From NCBI RefSeq assembly GCF_009827395.1, contig NZ_WTYX01000002.1, positions 372,001 through 436,000 of the forward strand: a stretch of DNA of 64,000 bases, written 5' to 3'. Positions within the stretch are counted from its first letter, which is position 1, and each line of letters starts with the position of its first letter. This document shows, piece after piece, positions 42,002-50,382 of this stretch. The position numbers were made by a program, and so were the translations under genes. Under the pieces are notes generated by a model. That model had not been told where the DNA came from, made no database searches, and saw nothing but the letters and a program-made list of their open reading frames with translations. The stretch is from Pontixanthobacter aquaemixtae (GTDB lineage: Bacteria; Pseudomonadota; Alphaproteobacteria; Sphingomonadales; Sphingomonadaceae).

Positions 42002-43117
42002 GTGGCTCCCTCCCGCAACAAGAAAACAGTGGCCTTCGTTCTTCCGTCGATGCGCGGTGGAGGCGTCGAGCGCGTACGATTGACGCTGATCCGCGGATTT
42101 TTAGACCGGGGATACGAAGTTGACCTGATTCTGACAGAGGCGGGAGGCGAATTTCTTGAGCTAGTTCCCGATGGAGTTCATCTGGAGGAGTTTGACTGCC
42201 CAAGGATCAGGCATGCGATCCCCCGACTGAGGGAATATGTGAAACGCCGGCAACCGGACGCGATGATTGTCGCCCTATGGCCACTGACCGCCGCAACAGT
42301 GTTGGCGTGCACCGGGCTTCGCGAGCGGCCAAGGCTGGTGTTATCAGACCACAACAATCTGCATTCCCAATATTCGGCAGGCAAACCGGTATGGATGAGC
42401 TTGCGTGCTACCTTGCGGATGGCTTACCCGAAGGCAGACGCTCTGGTGGCAGTTTCACAAGGCATCGCACAGGATATCGCGGGTTGGGCGGGCTTGCCGG
42501 CTAACCGAGTCACAACAATTTACAACCCAACGCCAGAGCCCGTGCGTTCTGAGTGGCCAAAAGACGAGACGGATCGGTTGTGGCGTGGCCACACTGGCCC
42601 CCGGATCATTACTACCGGGCGGTTGAAAAAGCAGAAGAACCACGAATTGTTGCTGCGCGCATTTGCGAAGATCCAGAATGACAACAATGCTGTTCTTGCG
42701 ATTTTAGGCGAAGGCGAGCTGGAGGATAAGCTACGCGAAACCGTGGTCCGGCTGGGGCTCGAGGAAAGCGTGATTATGCCCGGCTTCGTCGTCGATCCCG
42801 GCCCATGGTATGCATCGGCGGATTTGTTCGTCTTGTCCTCTGACTATGAAGGCTTCGGCAATGTGCTGGTCGAAGCTCTCCATTTCGGACTGCCCATTGT
42901 ATCAACCGATTGCAAAAGTGGCCCCAGCGAAATCTTGGCAGGCGGCAAGTTTGGCACATTGTCGGCAACCGGTGATATCGAGGCGTTGGCCGAGGCGATG
43001 GAGACAGCGCTTGTTGGCGAACATGACAGTACGGCGCTGAAAGCCCGCGCACAGATGTTCTCCGCGGATGCTGCAATTGACGCATATGAGCGTTTGGCAT
43101 TCCCGGAAGTCGCATGA
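42002..43117 (+). CDS. Glycosyltransferase, GT4 family
   Basis: A 371-residue GT-B transferase. N-terminal VAFVLPSMRGGGVERVRLTLI, C-terminal RIITTGRLKKQKNHELLLRA, ILGEGELEDKLRE and the canonical EX7E E-GFGNVLV-E motif in SDYEGFGNVLVEALHFG, then PIVSTDCKSGPSEIL. First gene of the plus-strand EPS transcript. GTG start. The gene is somewhat less GC-rich than flanking loci, with CTA, TTA and AAT codons (for example TTAGGCGAAGG). Overlaps the Wzx gene by ATGA. Confidence 0.87.
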   Translation: MAPSRNKKTVAFVLPSMRGGGVERVRLTLIRGFLDRGYEVDLILTEAGGEFLELVPDGVHLEEFDCPRIRHAIPRLREYVKRRQPDAMIVALWPLTAATVLACTGLRERPRLVLSDHNNLHSQYSAGKPVWMSLRATLRMAYPKADALVAVSQGIAQDIAGWAGLPANRVTTIYNPTPEPVRSEWPKDETDRLWRGHTGPRIITTGRLKKQKNHELLLRAFAKIQNDNNAVLAILGEGELEDKLRETVVRLGLEESVIMPGFVVDPGPWYASADLFVLSSDYEGFGNVLVEALHFGLPIVSTDCKSGPSEILAGGKFGTLSATGDIEALAEAMETALVGEHDSTALKARAQMFSADAAIDAYERLAFPEVA

Positions 43118-44499
43118 GTAGCCAGCAATCAACTCTCCGCGCTCTGGCAAAGGCCGGCATGTCACTTGGTGTGCTGCGAATTGCATCTATGGCTTTGACT
43201 TTGCTGGTCGGCATATTGCTGGCCCGCCAGCTGGGCGCTGCCGATTACGGTATTTATGCCCTGGCAATGGCGGTGGTTACTTTTACAGGCGTTCTGACCG
43301 AATTTGGCCTGCCGCTGTTGGCAATGCGCGAATTTGCAAGCGCGGATGCGAAGCAGAACTGGGGCGAAGTGCGCGGCCTAGTAAAGTGGGCTGACCGTTT
43401 CATCTTGACCATTTCTGCGATCATCGTTGGCGGATTCTTGGCCGCCGCGCTCATTTGGGATTTTGCCAAGCAATCTGTTTTTCTTGCGACAATGATGTGG
43501 GCAATTGTCCTTGTACCGATAGTGGCTATCGCCAAATTTCGCGGGCTGGCATTGCTCTCGCTCGGCCATACTTTCGCCGGACAGTTCGCGGTGCTTGTAT
43601 TGCGCCCCGGGCTCTTCGTTGTCGCATTGGCCGTGCTCTGGGTGTCGGGCAGCACACTCGGCCCGGCCGAAGCGATGGCGTGGCAATTCGGGGCCGCATT
43701 TGCAGCGCTGCTTTGCGTGCTTGGTCTATATTTGCGCTATCGCCCCGCCGCGATGCTCGCAGCCAAGCCAGTAAACCGTTGGCGAGAATGGATTTCCGCA
43801 ACAATTCCGATGGGCATGACCGAGGGGTTGCGGCTGCTACAGGCGCAGCTAGCAATTGTTTTGCTAGGGGTAATGATGACCAGTGCTGATGCGGGTCTAT
43901 TCCGCGTCGCGGACGCCAGCGCGATGGTCGGGCTGGTCTTCATTTCGATTGTCAATGTGGTCTGCGCCCCGCACCTCGCTCGTCTTTTTGCCGAGCAAAA
44001 TCTTGCCGAATTGCAGCGTCTTTTGGGAGTGGTGGCTTTTGCCATGACGTTTGTCGTCGGTGTGGTTACCGTGATTGTCACTCCCTTCGCTGGTCCGCTG
44101 ATGTCACTGGTTTTCGGGTCCGAGTTTGCCGCTTCAGCCTCGCCGCTGGTGATCCTGCTGGTAGGCAACACAATTGCATGCCTCTTTGGTCCGGTCTCCA
44201 CGCTTTGCAATATGACCGGTCTTGAGAAACACGTGACTGTCGGCAGCGCACTTGCCGTTGTCGCGCAGCTTGCATCGGCGTTGGTCCTGATTCCCCTTAT
44301 GGGTTTAGATGGCGCAGCTATTTCGGTGGTTATCGGGATGCTGCTTTGGAGATTGTTTTTGACAGTCAAGGTACGCCAGATTATCGGCATCGACCCGGGC
44401 ATTCTGGCTACCGATTTTCGATATCTCGCCGATGCACTCGCCCAATATGCCACTTCTCTGCGCTCAAAGAATGCCGGGACAAAGAACGGGAATCCGTAA
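43114..44499 (+). CDS. Oligosaccharide flippase (Wzx-like)
   Basis: A 461-residue membrane protein with about 12-14 hydrophobic segments and the polysaccharide-biosynthesis-protein pattern LGVLRIASMALTLLVGILLARQLGAADYGIYALAMAVVTF at the N-terminus (reported here in pieces of under 20 residues: LGVLRIASMALTLLVG, ARQLGAADYGIYA). It should flip undecaprenyl-linked repeat units across the inner membrane for Wzy polymerisation. Overlaps the preceding GT by ATGA, and the next gene starts directly after its TAA. Confidence 0.87.
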   Translation: MSSQQSTLRALAKAGMSLGVLRIASMALTLLVGILLARQLGAADYGIYALAMAVVTFTGVLTEFGLPLLAMREFASADAKQNWGEVRGLVKWADRFILTISAIIVGGFLAAALIWDFAKQSVFLATMMWAIVLVPIVAIAKFRGLALLSLGHTFAGQFAVLVLRPGLFVVALAVLWVSGSTLGPAEAMAWQFGAAFAALLCVLGLYLRYRPAAMLAAKPVNRWREWISATIPMGMTEGLRLLQAQLAIVLLGVMMTSADAGLFRVADASAMVGLVFISIVNVVCAPHLARLFAEQNLAELQRLLGVVAFAMTFVVGVVTVIVTPFAGPLMSLVFGSEFAASASPLVILLVGNTIACLFGPVSTLCNMTGLEKHVTVGSALAVVAQLASALVLIPLMGLDGAAISVVIGMLLWRLFLTVKVRQIIGIDPGILATDFRYLADALAQYATSLRSKNAGTKNGNP

Positions 44500-45399
44500 G
44501 TGACCCAAGCGTCCAACTTCCGACAAAAGCTGGCGTCTCGCACGCCATCGCCGCTTCGCAAATCTGTGCGCATGGGAGAACATTACCTACGGCGGCATGT
44601 TGAATGGCTTAATGTGCTTCGCGAAATGCGTGGCGCAACTGTAAGAGACTCAGCCTTGCTCTTTGCTTCGGCCATCGCCGCTCCGTTCACATCATTGCGC
44701 AGAATGGACGGATTTGAACCGCCGCATCTTTTGGGAGATCTTTCTGCCAAAATCAGAGGGGTCGGCCAATTTGCCTTGCGTGCGGGCACCGACGATATCA
44801 TCCATGTACTAAGCGCGCGCGAACGCGCTGTGCGCAATGTTCTGGAGCAGCGCTTGCGGCCCGGGGATGTGTTTGTCGATGCGGGGGCCAATATCGGCTT
44901 TTTCTCTGTCATTGCCAGCAATCTGGTTGGCGAAAGCGGGCAAGTGATCGCTTTTGAAATGATGCCGGAAACAGCGGCCAGATTGCGCCACCATTTTGCG
45001 ATCAACGATCTGCCTTCGGCCAAGATTTTCGAACGCGCGCTGTTCGACAAGGATGGCGAGACCATAACCGCCACCAGCAGCGCGCAAAAATTCGGTCAGG
45101 CCAGCGTCTCGCCGGAATTCCAGGCCGAACCAGGCCGGACCATCCGGCACGACGTACCCACAGTGCGGCTTGATACTGCGCTGGCCGATATTGGTGATAT
45201 CGCGCTAATGAAAATGGACCTAGAGGGCGCAGAGCTTGGTGCCCTGTTGGGTGCAAAGGATGTCCTCGCCCGATGCGCAGCGGTCATTTTCGAGAACAAT
45301 TCGAAGGATGAACGCGTTGTCGGCCTGCTCAGATCAGCCGGATTTTCGATCCGGCATCTCGGCGGCCGGGAGCATCTTGCCTACCGATCAGAAGAATGA
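44500..45399 (+). CDS. FkbM family methyltransferase
   Basis: A 299-residue SAM-dependent methyltransferase. Motif I is VFVDAGANIGFFSVIASN (about residues 124-141), followed by VIAFEMMPETAARLRHHF, ALFDKDGETITAT and the late LMKMDLEGAELGAL. FkbM enzymes O-methylate sugars in EPS or antibiotics. GTG start. An N-terminal region of about 110 residues precedes the catalytic domain. Target sugar unknown. Confidence 0.85.
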   Translation: MTQASNFRQKLASRTPSPLRKSVRMGEHYLRRHVEWLNVLREMRGATVRDSALLFASAIAAPFTSLRRMDGFEPPHLLGDLSAKIRGVGQFALRAGTDDIIHVLSARERAVRNVLEQRLRPGDVFVDAGANIGFFSVIASNLVGESGQVIAFEMMPETAARLRHHFAINDLPSAKIFERALFDKDGETITATSSAQKFGQASVSPEFQAEPGRTIRHDVPTVRLDTALADIGDIALMKMDLEGAELGALLGAKDVLARCAAVIFENNSKDERVVGLLRSAGFSIRHLGGREHLAYRSEE

Positions 45400-45409
45400 C
45401 GAAACCTGT

Positions 45410-46192
45410 ATGAACACGCTTATCGAAAAAGTTAAAACGGCCCTGTGGTTTGCCCGGCGACCGTCCTTCTGGGCGCATATGGTTGCGCTGACGCGGCGCC
45501 AGTTTGATGGCTCTGCCGTGCATGAAACCAAAGCGCCAGAGGCTAAGGCGTGGGCTAGCGAACGCGCCGTGCCGATTGCCGATGCGCTGCGCGCTGTCGG
45601 GGCCCTTGGCGCAGAGGATAGCTTGCCCGCAAAGCTGCCTGCAAAGCTGATCTCCGATGGTGAAGCGCGTGCGGCAAAGGCGGCGGTAACGATGGGCGGG
45701 CCGGGCGATCTCGATCTGATCTATCAGGCGATACTCGCCACCGGGGCACAGCGGATGGTGGAAACCGGCGTTGCCTATGGCTGGAGCAGCATGGCCGCAT
45801 TGGCGGCATTGGAACAGACCGGCGGCAAGCTGGTGAGCGTCGACATGCCCTATCCCAAGGCGGGCAATGAAGCCGATGTCGGGATTGTCGTTCCCGACGA
45901 ATGGCGGGGGCGCTGGATGCTGATCCGCGAGCCCGACCGCAACGGCATCCGCAAGGCCTTGGCGCAATTCGGCGGCGAAATCGATCTGGCGCATTTCGAC
46001 AGCGACAAAAGCTATGTCGGGCGGATGTTTGCATTCCCTCTGCTGTGGCGCGCGCTTCGATCGGGCGGCATGTTCATTTCCGACGACATTCAGGACAATT
46101 TCGGCTTCCGCGACTTTTGCGCGCAAATAGGCGTCGATTTTGCGATCACCGAAAGCGACGGGAAATTTGTCGGCATTTGCCGCAAGCCATAA
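45410..46192 (+). CDS. Class I SAM-dependent methyltransferase (MTF24-like)
   Basis: A 260-residue predicted methyltransferase. Motif I MVETGVAYGWSSMAAL (about 118-133), the acidic SAM-ribose position SVDMPYPKAG, FDSDKSYVGRM and GGMFISDDIQDN. The first 70 residues have a hydrophobic helix (KTALWFARRPSFWAHMVAL). ATG 45410 follows the FkbM gene by 10 bases. Possibly modifies a hexose in the repeat unit; not certain. Confidence 0.78.
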   Translation: MNTLIEKVKTALWFARRPSFWAHMVALTRRQFDGSAVHETKAPEAKAWASERAVPIADALRAVGALGAEDSLPAKLPAKLISDGEARAAKAAVTMGGPGDLDLIYQAILATGAQRMVETGVAYGWSSMAALAALEQTGGKLVSVDMPYPKAGNEADVGIVVPDEWRGRWMLIREPDRNGIRKALAQFGGEIDLAHFDSDKSYVGRMFAFPLLWRALRSGGMFISDDIQDNFGFRDFCAQIGVDFAITESDGKFVGICRKP

Positions 46193-46240
46193 GCGTCGGA
46201 TAGAGGCGACACTCGGTCTAGGGAACGGGGCGGTACGGAT

Positions 46241-47452
46241 ATGGCGAGCATTCTCTACATTTCCTATGACGGAATGGCAGAGCCGCTCGGCCAGAGCCAG
46301 GTCGTTTCCTATCTGGAGAATTTGTCCGGCGAACATGCGATCCATGTGGTGTCGTTCGAAAAACCGGCCGACCTTGCCGATGACGCCAAGATGCGCCGGA
46401 CGCGGGCGCGGATGGAAGCGGCGCATATCGGGTGGACTCCGCTGCGATACCATTCGCGCCCCAGCGCACCGGCCACGCTCTATGATATTGCGGCAGGGAC
46501 AGCGCGCTGCATCGCGCTATGCATGCGGATCAAGCCCGACATTGTCCACGCGCGATCCTATATTTCGGGAATGATCGCGATCGCATTGAAACGCGTGTTC
46601 GGTGCAAAATTCCTGTTCGATATTCGCGGCTTCTGGGCCGATGAGCGGGTCGATGGCGGGCTGTGGGACGCCGAAGGCCGCGTGTACAAAACGGTCAAGG
46701 CACTGGAAAAACGCCTGTTCCGCGCCGCCGATCACATAGTCACGCTGACCGATGCTTCGGTTCCGATCATCGAGAAGATGGATTTTGCCGGGGCCGCTCC
46801 GCCGCCCATTACGGTGATCCCCACCTGCGCCGATTTGCAGCGTTTCGATTTGCCGGCCACCCGGCCAGCGGACCCGTTCATTTTCGGATATGTCGGCAGC
46901 TTCGGAACGTGGTATCTGATGGACGAGACCATGGCCTTGTTCCGCGCGGTTTGCGCGCTCGAACCCGATGCCCGGATGCTGATCGTCAATCGCCACGAAC
47001 ATGCGCAGATCCGCGCCGCCGCGCAGGCTGCGGGGATTGATCAGGACCGGATCGAGATAAGCGCAAGCGACCACGCATCGGTTCCAAACTATATCCACCG
47101 GATGCACGCCGCATCGGCGCTGATCAAACCGTGCTATTCGAAGCTTTCCAGCGCGCCGACCAAACTTGCCGAATATCTGGGGTGCGGGGTTCCCTGCGTG
47201 GGCAATACCGGTGTGGGCGATATGGAGAGCATTCTCGAGGGCCGCGATATCGGTGTGGCCCTGCGATCTTTCGACGATGCCGCGCTGGCGGAAGGCGCCA
47301 AGCGGATCGTGACCATGGCGCGCGATCCCGCAACCAGCGAACGGTGCCGGGAAGCCGCGACAGCGCTTTTCTCATTAAGCGGTGGCGTTGAGGCCTATCG
47401 CACAATATACGGCGCGCTCGCCAGCGGCGACAGACTGGCTGGACACAGCTGA
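46241..47452 (+). CDS. Glycosyltransferase, GT4 family
   Basis: A 403-residue GT-B transferase. It begins ILYISYDGMAEPLGQSQVVSY, a pattern common in sphingomonad EPS loci, with FLFDIRGFWADERV in the N-terminal half and FGYVGSFGTWYLMDE, APTKLAEYLGCGVPCVGN in the C-terminal half. The second glutamate of the EX7E motif is kept (KLAEYL) but the first is not obvious. ATG start 46241 with a 48-base gap after the methyltransferase. Confidence 0.85.
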   Translation: MASILYISYDGMAEPLGQSQVVSYLENLSGEHAIHVVSFEKPADLADDAKMRRTRARMEAAHIGWTPLRYHSRPSAPATLYDIAAGTARCIALCMRIKPDIVHARSYISGMIAIALKRVFGAKFLFDIRGFWADERVDGGLWDAEGRVYKTVKALEKRLFRAADHIVTLTDASVPIIEKMDFAGAAPPPITVIPTCADLQRFDLPATRPADPFIFGYVGSFGTWYLMDETMALFRAVCALEPDARMLIVNRHEHAQIRAAAQAAGIDQDRIEISASDHASVPNYIHRMHAASALIKPCYSKLSSAPTKLAEYLGCGVPCVGNTGVGDMESILEGRDIGVALRSFDDAALAEGAKRIVTMARDPATSERCREAATALFSLSGGVEAYRTIYGALASGDRLAGHS

Positions 47453-47477
47453 AGCATCACCCCTATCGAGCAGAGCG

Positions 47478-48338
47478 ATGAGCGAAACCAATATCGATCA
47501 AACCACGGTGGATTCCTTTGGCGAAGAATGGTCCCATTTTGACCAGTCAGAGCTGATCGGTGACGAGTGGGAAGAGATTTTCGACACCTATTTCGGGATT
47601 TTCCCCTTTGCCGCATTGCCAGACGGGGCAACCGGTTTCGATATGGGGTGCGGTTCGGGCAGGTGGGCGCGCGGCGTTGCCCCCAAAGTCGGCACACTCA
47701 ATTGCATCGATCCTGCAGGCAGCGCGCTGGCTGTCGCGAAGAAAAATCTGGCCGGGATCGACAACGTAAAATTCCACCACGCCGGTGTCGACAACGCGCC
47801 TCTTGCGCCTGCAAGCCAGGATTTCGGATATTCGCTGGGCGTGCTGCATCACATCCCGCAGACCGAAGAGGCGCTCCAATCCTGCACGCGATTGCTCAAG
47901 CCCGGCGCGCCGTTCCTGCTCTATCTCTATTACAGGTTTGACAATCGCCCGGGCTGGTTCCGCGCCCTTTGGAAGGCGTCAGAACTGTTTCGCAGCGGCG
48001 TCAGCAGCCTGCCCGACCGGATCAAACCGGTGGTCACCGACATTCTTGCCGCCACCTTGTATTGGCCGTTGGCGCGCGGTTCACGCCTGATCGAGAAACT
48101 GGGCGGCAATCCGGCACCGATCCCGCTGTCATTCTACCGCGACAAGAGCTTCTACACGATGCGCACCGACAGCCGCGACCGTTTCGGGACGCCGCTGGAG
48201 CAGCGTTTTACCCGCAGCGAAATCGAAGCGATGATGAAAGGCGCAGGGCTGGACAATATCGCATTTTCGGACCGTGAACCGTTCTGGGTTGCGGTGGGGT
48301 GCAAGACCGCCACAGAGACGGCGGCCACCGCATCGTGA
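47478..48338 (+). CDS. Class I SAM-dependent methyltransferase (MTF11-like)
   Basis: A 286-residue methyltransferase with motif I FDMGCGSGRWARGVAPKVG (about residues 52-70), IDPAGSALAVAKKN, a motif-III-like DFGYSLGVLHHIPQTEEAL and a C-terminal half with LSFYRDKSFYTMRTDSRDR that is not typical. ATG 47478 was chosen over an upstream in-frame start. The GTGA overlap at 48335-48338 couples it to the next glycosyltransferase, so it may modify the product of that enzyme. Confidence 0.85.
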   Translation: MSETNIDQTTVDSFGEEWSHFDQSELIGDEWEEIFDTYFGIFPFAALPDGATGFDMGCGSGRWARGVAPKVGTLNCIDPAGSALAVAKKNLAGIDNVKFHHAGVDNAPLAPASQDFGYSLGVLHHIPQTEEALQSCTRLLKPGAPFLLYLYYRFDNRPGWFRALWKASELFRSGVSSLPDRIKPVVTDILAATLYWPLARGSRLIEKLGGNPAPIPLSFYRDKSFYTMRTDSRDRFGTPLEQRFTRSEIEAMMKGAGLDNIAFSDREPFWVAVGCKTATETAATAS

Positions 48339-49444
48339 CACGCAAACGCATGTTGGTGCTGTGCCCTTTCCCCGAGGGCGTGGCGGCGGGACAACGCCTG
48401 AAATACGAACAGTATTTTGACCGTTGGCGCGCCGATGGTTGGGACATCGACATCTCCAATTTCATGGACGATGCGATGTGGGAAGTTGTCTACAAATCGG
48501 GCTTTTACGCGCGCAAGGTCAAAGGCGCGCTCAAAGGCCATGCGCGCCGCTTGCGCGATCTCGGGCGGGTGGCCGATTATGATCTGGTCTATGTTTTCAT
48601 GTATGTCACACCCTTCCTGACATCGGGCATGGAGCGGACCGTGCGCAAATTGGCGAAGCGGCTTGTCTATGATGTCGAGGACAATATTCTGGTCGAGCAG
48701 AACCTGCCCAAGGAATTGCATCCCAATTTCATAACCCGCGCATTCAAGGGGCCGGGGAAAGCGAAATATCTGATCCGCGAAGCCGATCATGTGATCAGCT
48801 CTTCACCCTTTCTCAATGACTTCTGCCTTGAAATGAACAAACGCAAGGCCTGCACCTATATCTCGTCATCGGTCGACACAGACCGGTTCCAGCCGGCAAC
48901 GCCTTATACAAATGACAAGCCGGTGGTGATCGGGTGGACAGGCACATTCTCGTCCAAAATCTTTCTCGACCAGCTGCGTCCGGTGTTCAAACGCCTTGCC
49001 GAGCGTGTCGACTTCAAACTCAAAGTGATCGGGAATTTCGACTATGAATTGCCCGGGGTAAATCTCGATGTGGCCCAGTGGAGCGCCGCGCGCGAAGTCG
49101 AGGATCTGCAGGAATTCGACATCGGCGTCTATCCGCTTCCGATAGACGATTGGGTTCTGGGCAAGAGCGGTCTAAAGGCCATTCAATATATGGCTTTTGC
49201 GCTGCCTTGCGTGGCGACGAATGTCGGCACAACACCGATGCTGATCGAGGATGGCTTCAACGGGCGGCTGGTCCGCAGCGAAGATGATTGGGTCAATGCG
49301 CTGGAGGAACTCGTGCGCAATCCCGAACTGCGCCGCAAGCTGGGCGAACAGGCGCGCAAGGATGCCGTGGCCAATTATTCGCTCGACGCGATCGCGAAAC
49401 AATATGATGGGGTTTTACAAGACGTGATGGAGATTTCCGTATGA
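48335..49444 (+). CDS. GT4-like glycosyltransferase without a classic EX7E
   Basis: A 369-residue GT-B protein. N-terminal MLVLCPFPEGVAAGQRLKYE, middle LVYDVEDNILVEQNLP and VISSSPFLNDFCLEMN, C-terminal WTGTFSSKIFLDQL and GLKAIQYMAFALPCVATNVG. The glutamates of the usual EX7E motif are replaced (KSGLKAIQYM), as in a subset of GT4 relatives, so catalysis differs or the donor pocket is adapted. GTG 48335 overlaps the preceding stop; ATG 48350 is an alternative. The SDR gene downstream overlaps by ATGA. Confidence 0.78.
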   Translation: MTRKRMLVLCPFPEGVAAGQRLKYEQYFDRWRADGWDIDISNFMDDAMWEVVYKSGFYARKVKGALKGHARRLRDLGRVADYDLVYVFMYVTPFLTSGMERTVRKLAKRLVYDVEDNILVEQNLPKELHPNFITRAFKGPGKAKYLIREADHVISSSPFLNDFCLEMNKRKACTYISSSVDTDRFQPATPYTNDKPVVIGWTGTFSSKIFLDQLRPVFKRLAERVDFKLKVIGNFDYELPGVNLDVAQWSAAREVEDLQEFDIGVYPLPIDDWVLGKSGLKAIQYMAFALPCVATNVGTTPMLIEDGFNGRLVRSEDDWVNALEELVRNPELRRKLGEQARKDAVANYSLDAIAKQYDGVLQDVMEISV

Positions 49445-50349
49445 TTACCGGCAAGCGTATCTACATGGCCGGATCCGGCGGCATGCTGGGCGAGGCCTTT
49501 CACAAGGTCTATGGTGCCGACAACGAGCTCCGTTGCACCGACAAGGACGTCAACGCCGATTGGCTGTCCTTTCTCGATTTCCGCGATGCCGACGCCTATG
49601 TGAAAGATGTCGAGGATTTCCGTCCAGATTATCTGTTCCACCTGGGGGCGCATACCAGCCTGGAATATTGCGAAGAGAATGTCGACGACGCCTACGCCAC
49701 CAATACGATCCCGGTGGAAACCGCATCGCATCTGGCCAACCGTCTGGGAATCCCGCTGCTCTATATCTCCACTGCGGGGATTTTTGACGGCGCGCAGGAT
49801 ACCTATGATGACTGGGATGATCCCAAGCCACTGGGCCATTATGCCCGATCGAAATTTATGGGCGAGCGTTTCGTATCGCAGAATGTCCGCCAGCACCTGG
49901 TCTGCCGCGCGGGGTGGATGATGGGCGCCGGTCCGGAAAAGGACAAGAAGTTCATCCAGAAACTGATGGCGCAGCTCAAAGCCGGCAAGGACGAATTGTT
50001 CGTGGTCGATGACAAGCTCGGCACTCCCACTTACACGCATGATTTCGCCCGCAATGTCTCGCTGCTGCTGGAACGCGAATATTGGGGCGTTTACAACATG
50101 GTGTGCGGCGGGATTACCGGCCGCCTCGAAGTCGCCGAAGAATTGGTCAAGCTGGCGGGTGTTGCGGACCGGGTTAAAGTCACTCCGGTCAGTTCGGATT
50201 ACTTCGCCAAGGAATATTTCGCAGCGCGCCCCCCGTCAGAGCGGCTGATTACCAAGAAGCTTGATCTGCGCGATTGCAACATCATGCGTGACTGGCGCGT
50301 ATGCCTCGAAGAATATCTCGCGGATTATTACGAGGGCTATCTGGGCTAA
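49441..50349 (+). CDS. RmlD-like SDR, nucleotide-sugar reductase
   Basis: A 302-residue extended SDR of the RmlD/sugar-nucleotide-binding group. Nucleotide motif AGSGGMLGEAF (about 11-20), LFHLGAHTSLEYCEENVDDA, the substrate-site SDR pattern STAGIFDG and Y-x3-K in HYARSKFMGE. It is a second RmlD-type gene distinct from rfbD, so it probably reduces a different 4-keto or related sugar. Its place between a glycosyltransferase and the AsnB-like gene supports a role in building an unusual residue. Confidence 0.8.
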   Translation: MITGKRIYMAGSGGMLGEAFHKVYGADNELRCTDKDVNADWLSFLDFRDADAYVKDVEDFRPDYLFHLGAHTSLEYCEENVDDAYATNTIPVETASHLANRLGIPLLYISTAGIFDGAQDTYDDWDDPKPLGHYARSKFMGERFVSQNVRQHLVCRAGWMMGAGPEKDKKFIQKLMAQLKAGKDELFVVDDKLGTPTYTHDFARNVSLLLEREYWGVYNMVCGGITGRLEVAEELVKLAGVADRVKVTPVSSDYFAKEYFAARPPSERLITKKLDLRDCNIMRDWRVCLEEYLADYYEGYLG

Positions 50350-50382
50350 ACCGTTGGCAGGTGACCGAAACCTTGGTGCGCC

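Noticed and set aside
45329-46453. 374-codon minus-strand frame across methyltransferase and GT genes
   Set aside because: Antisense shadow; both plus genes have clear motifs.
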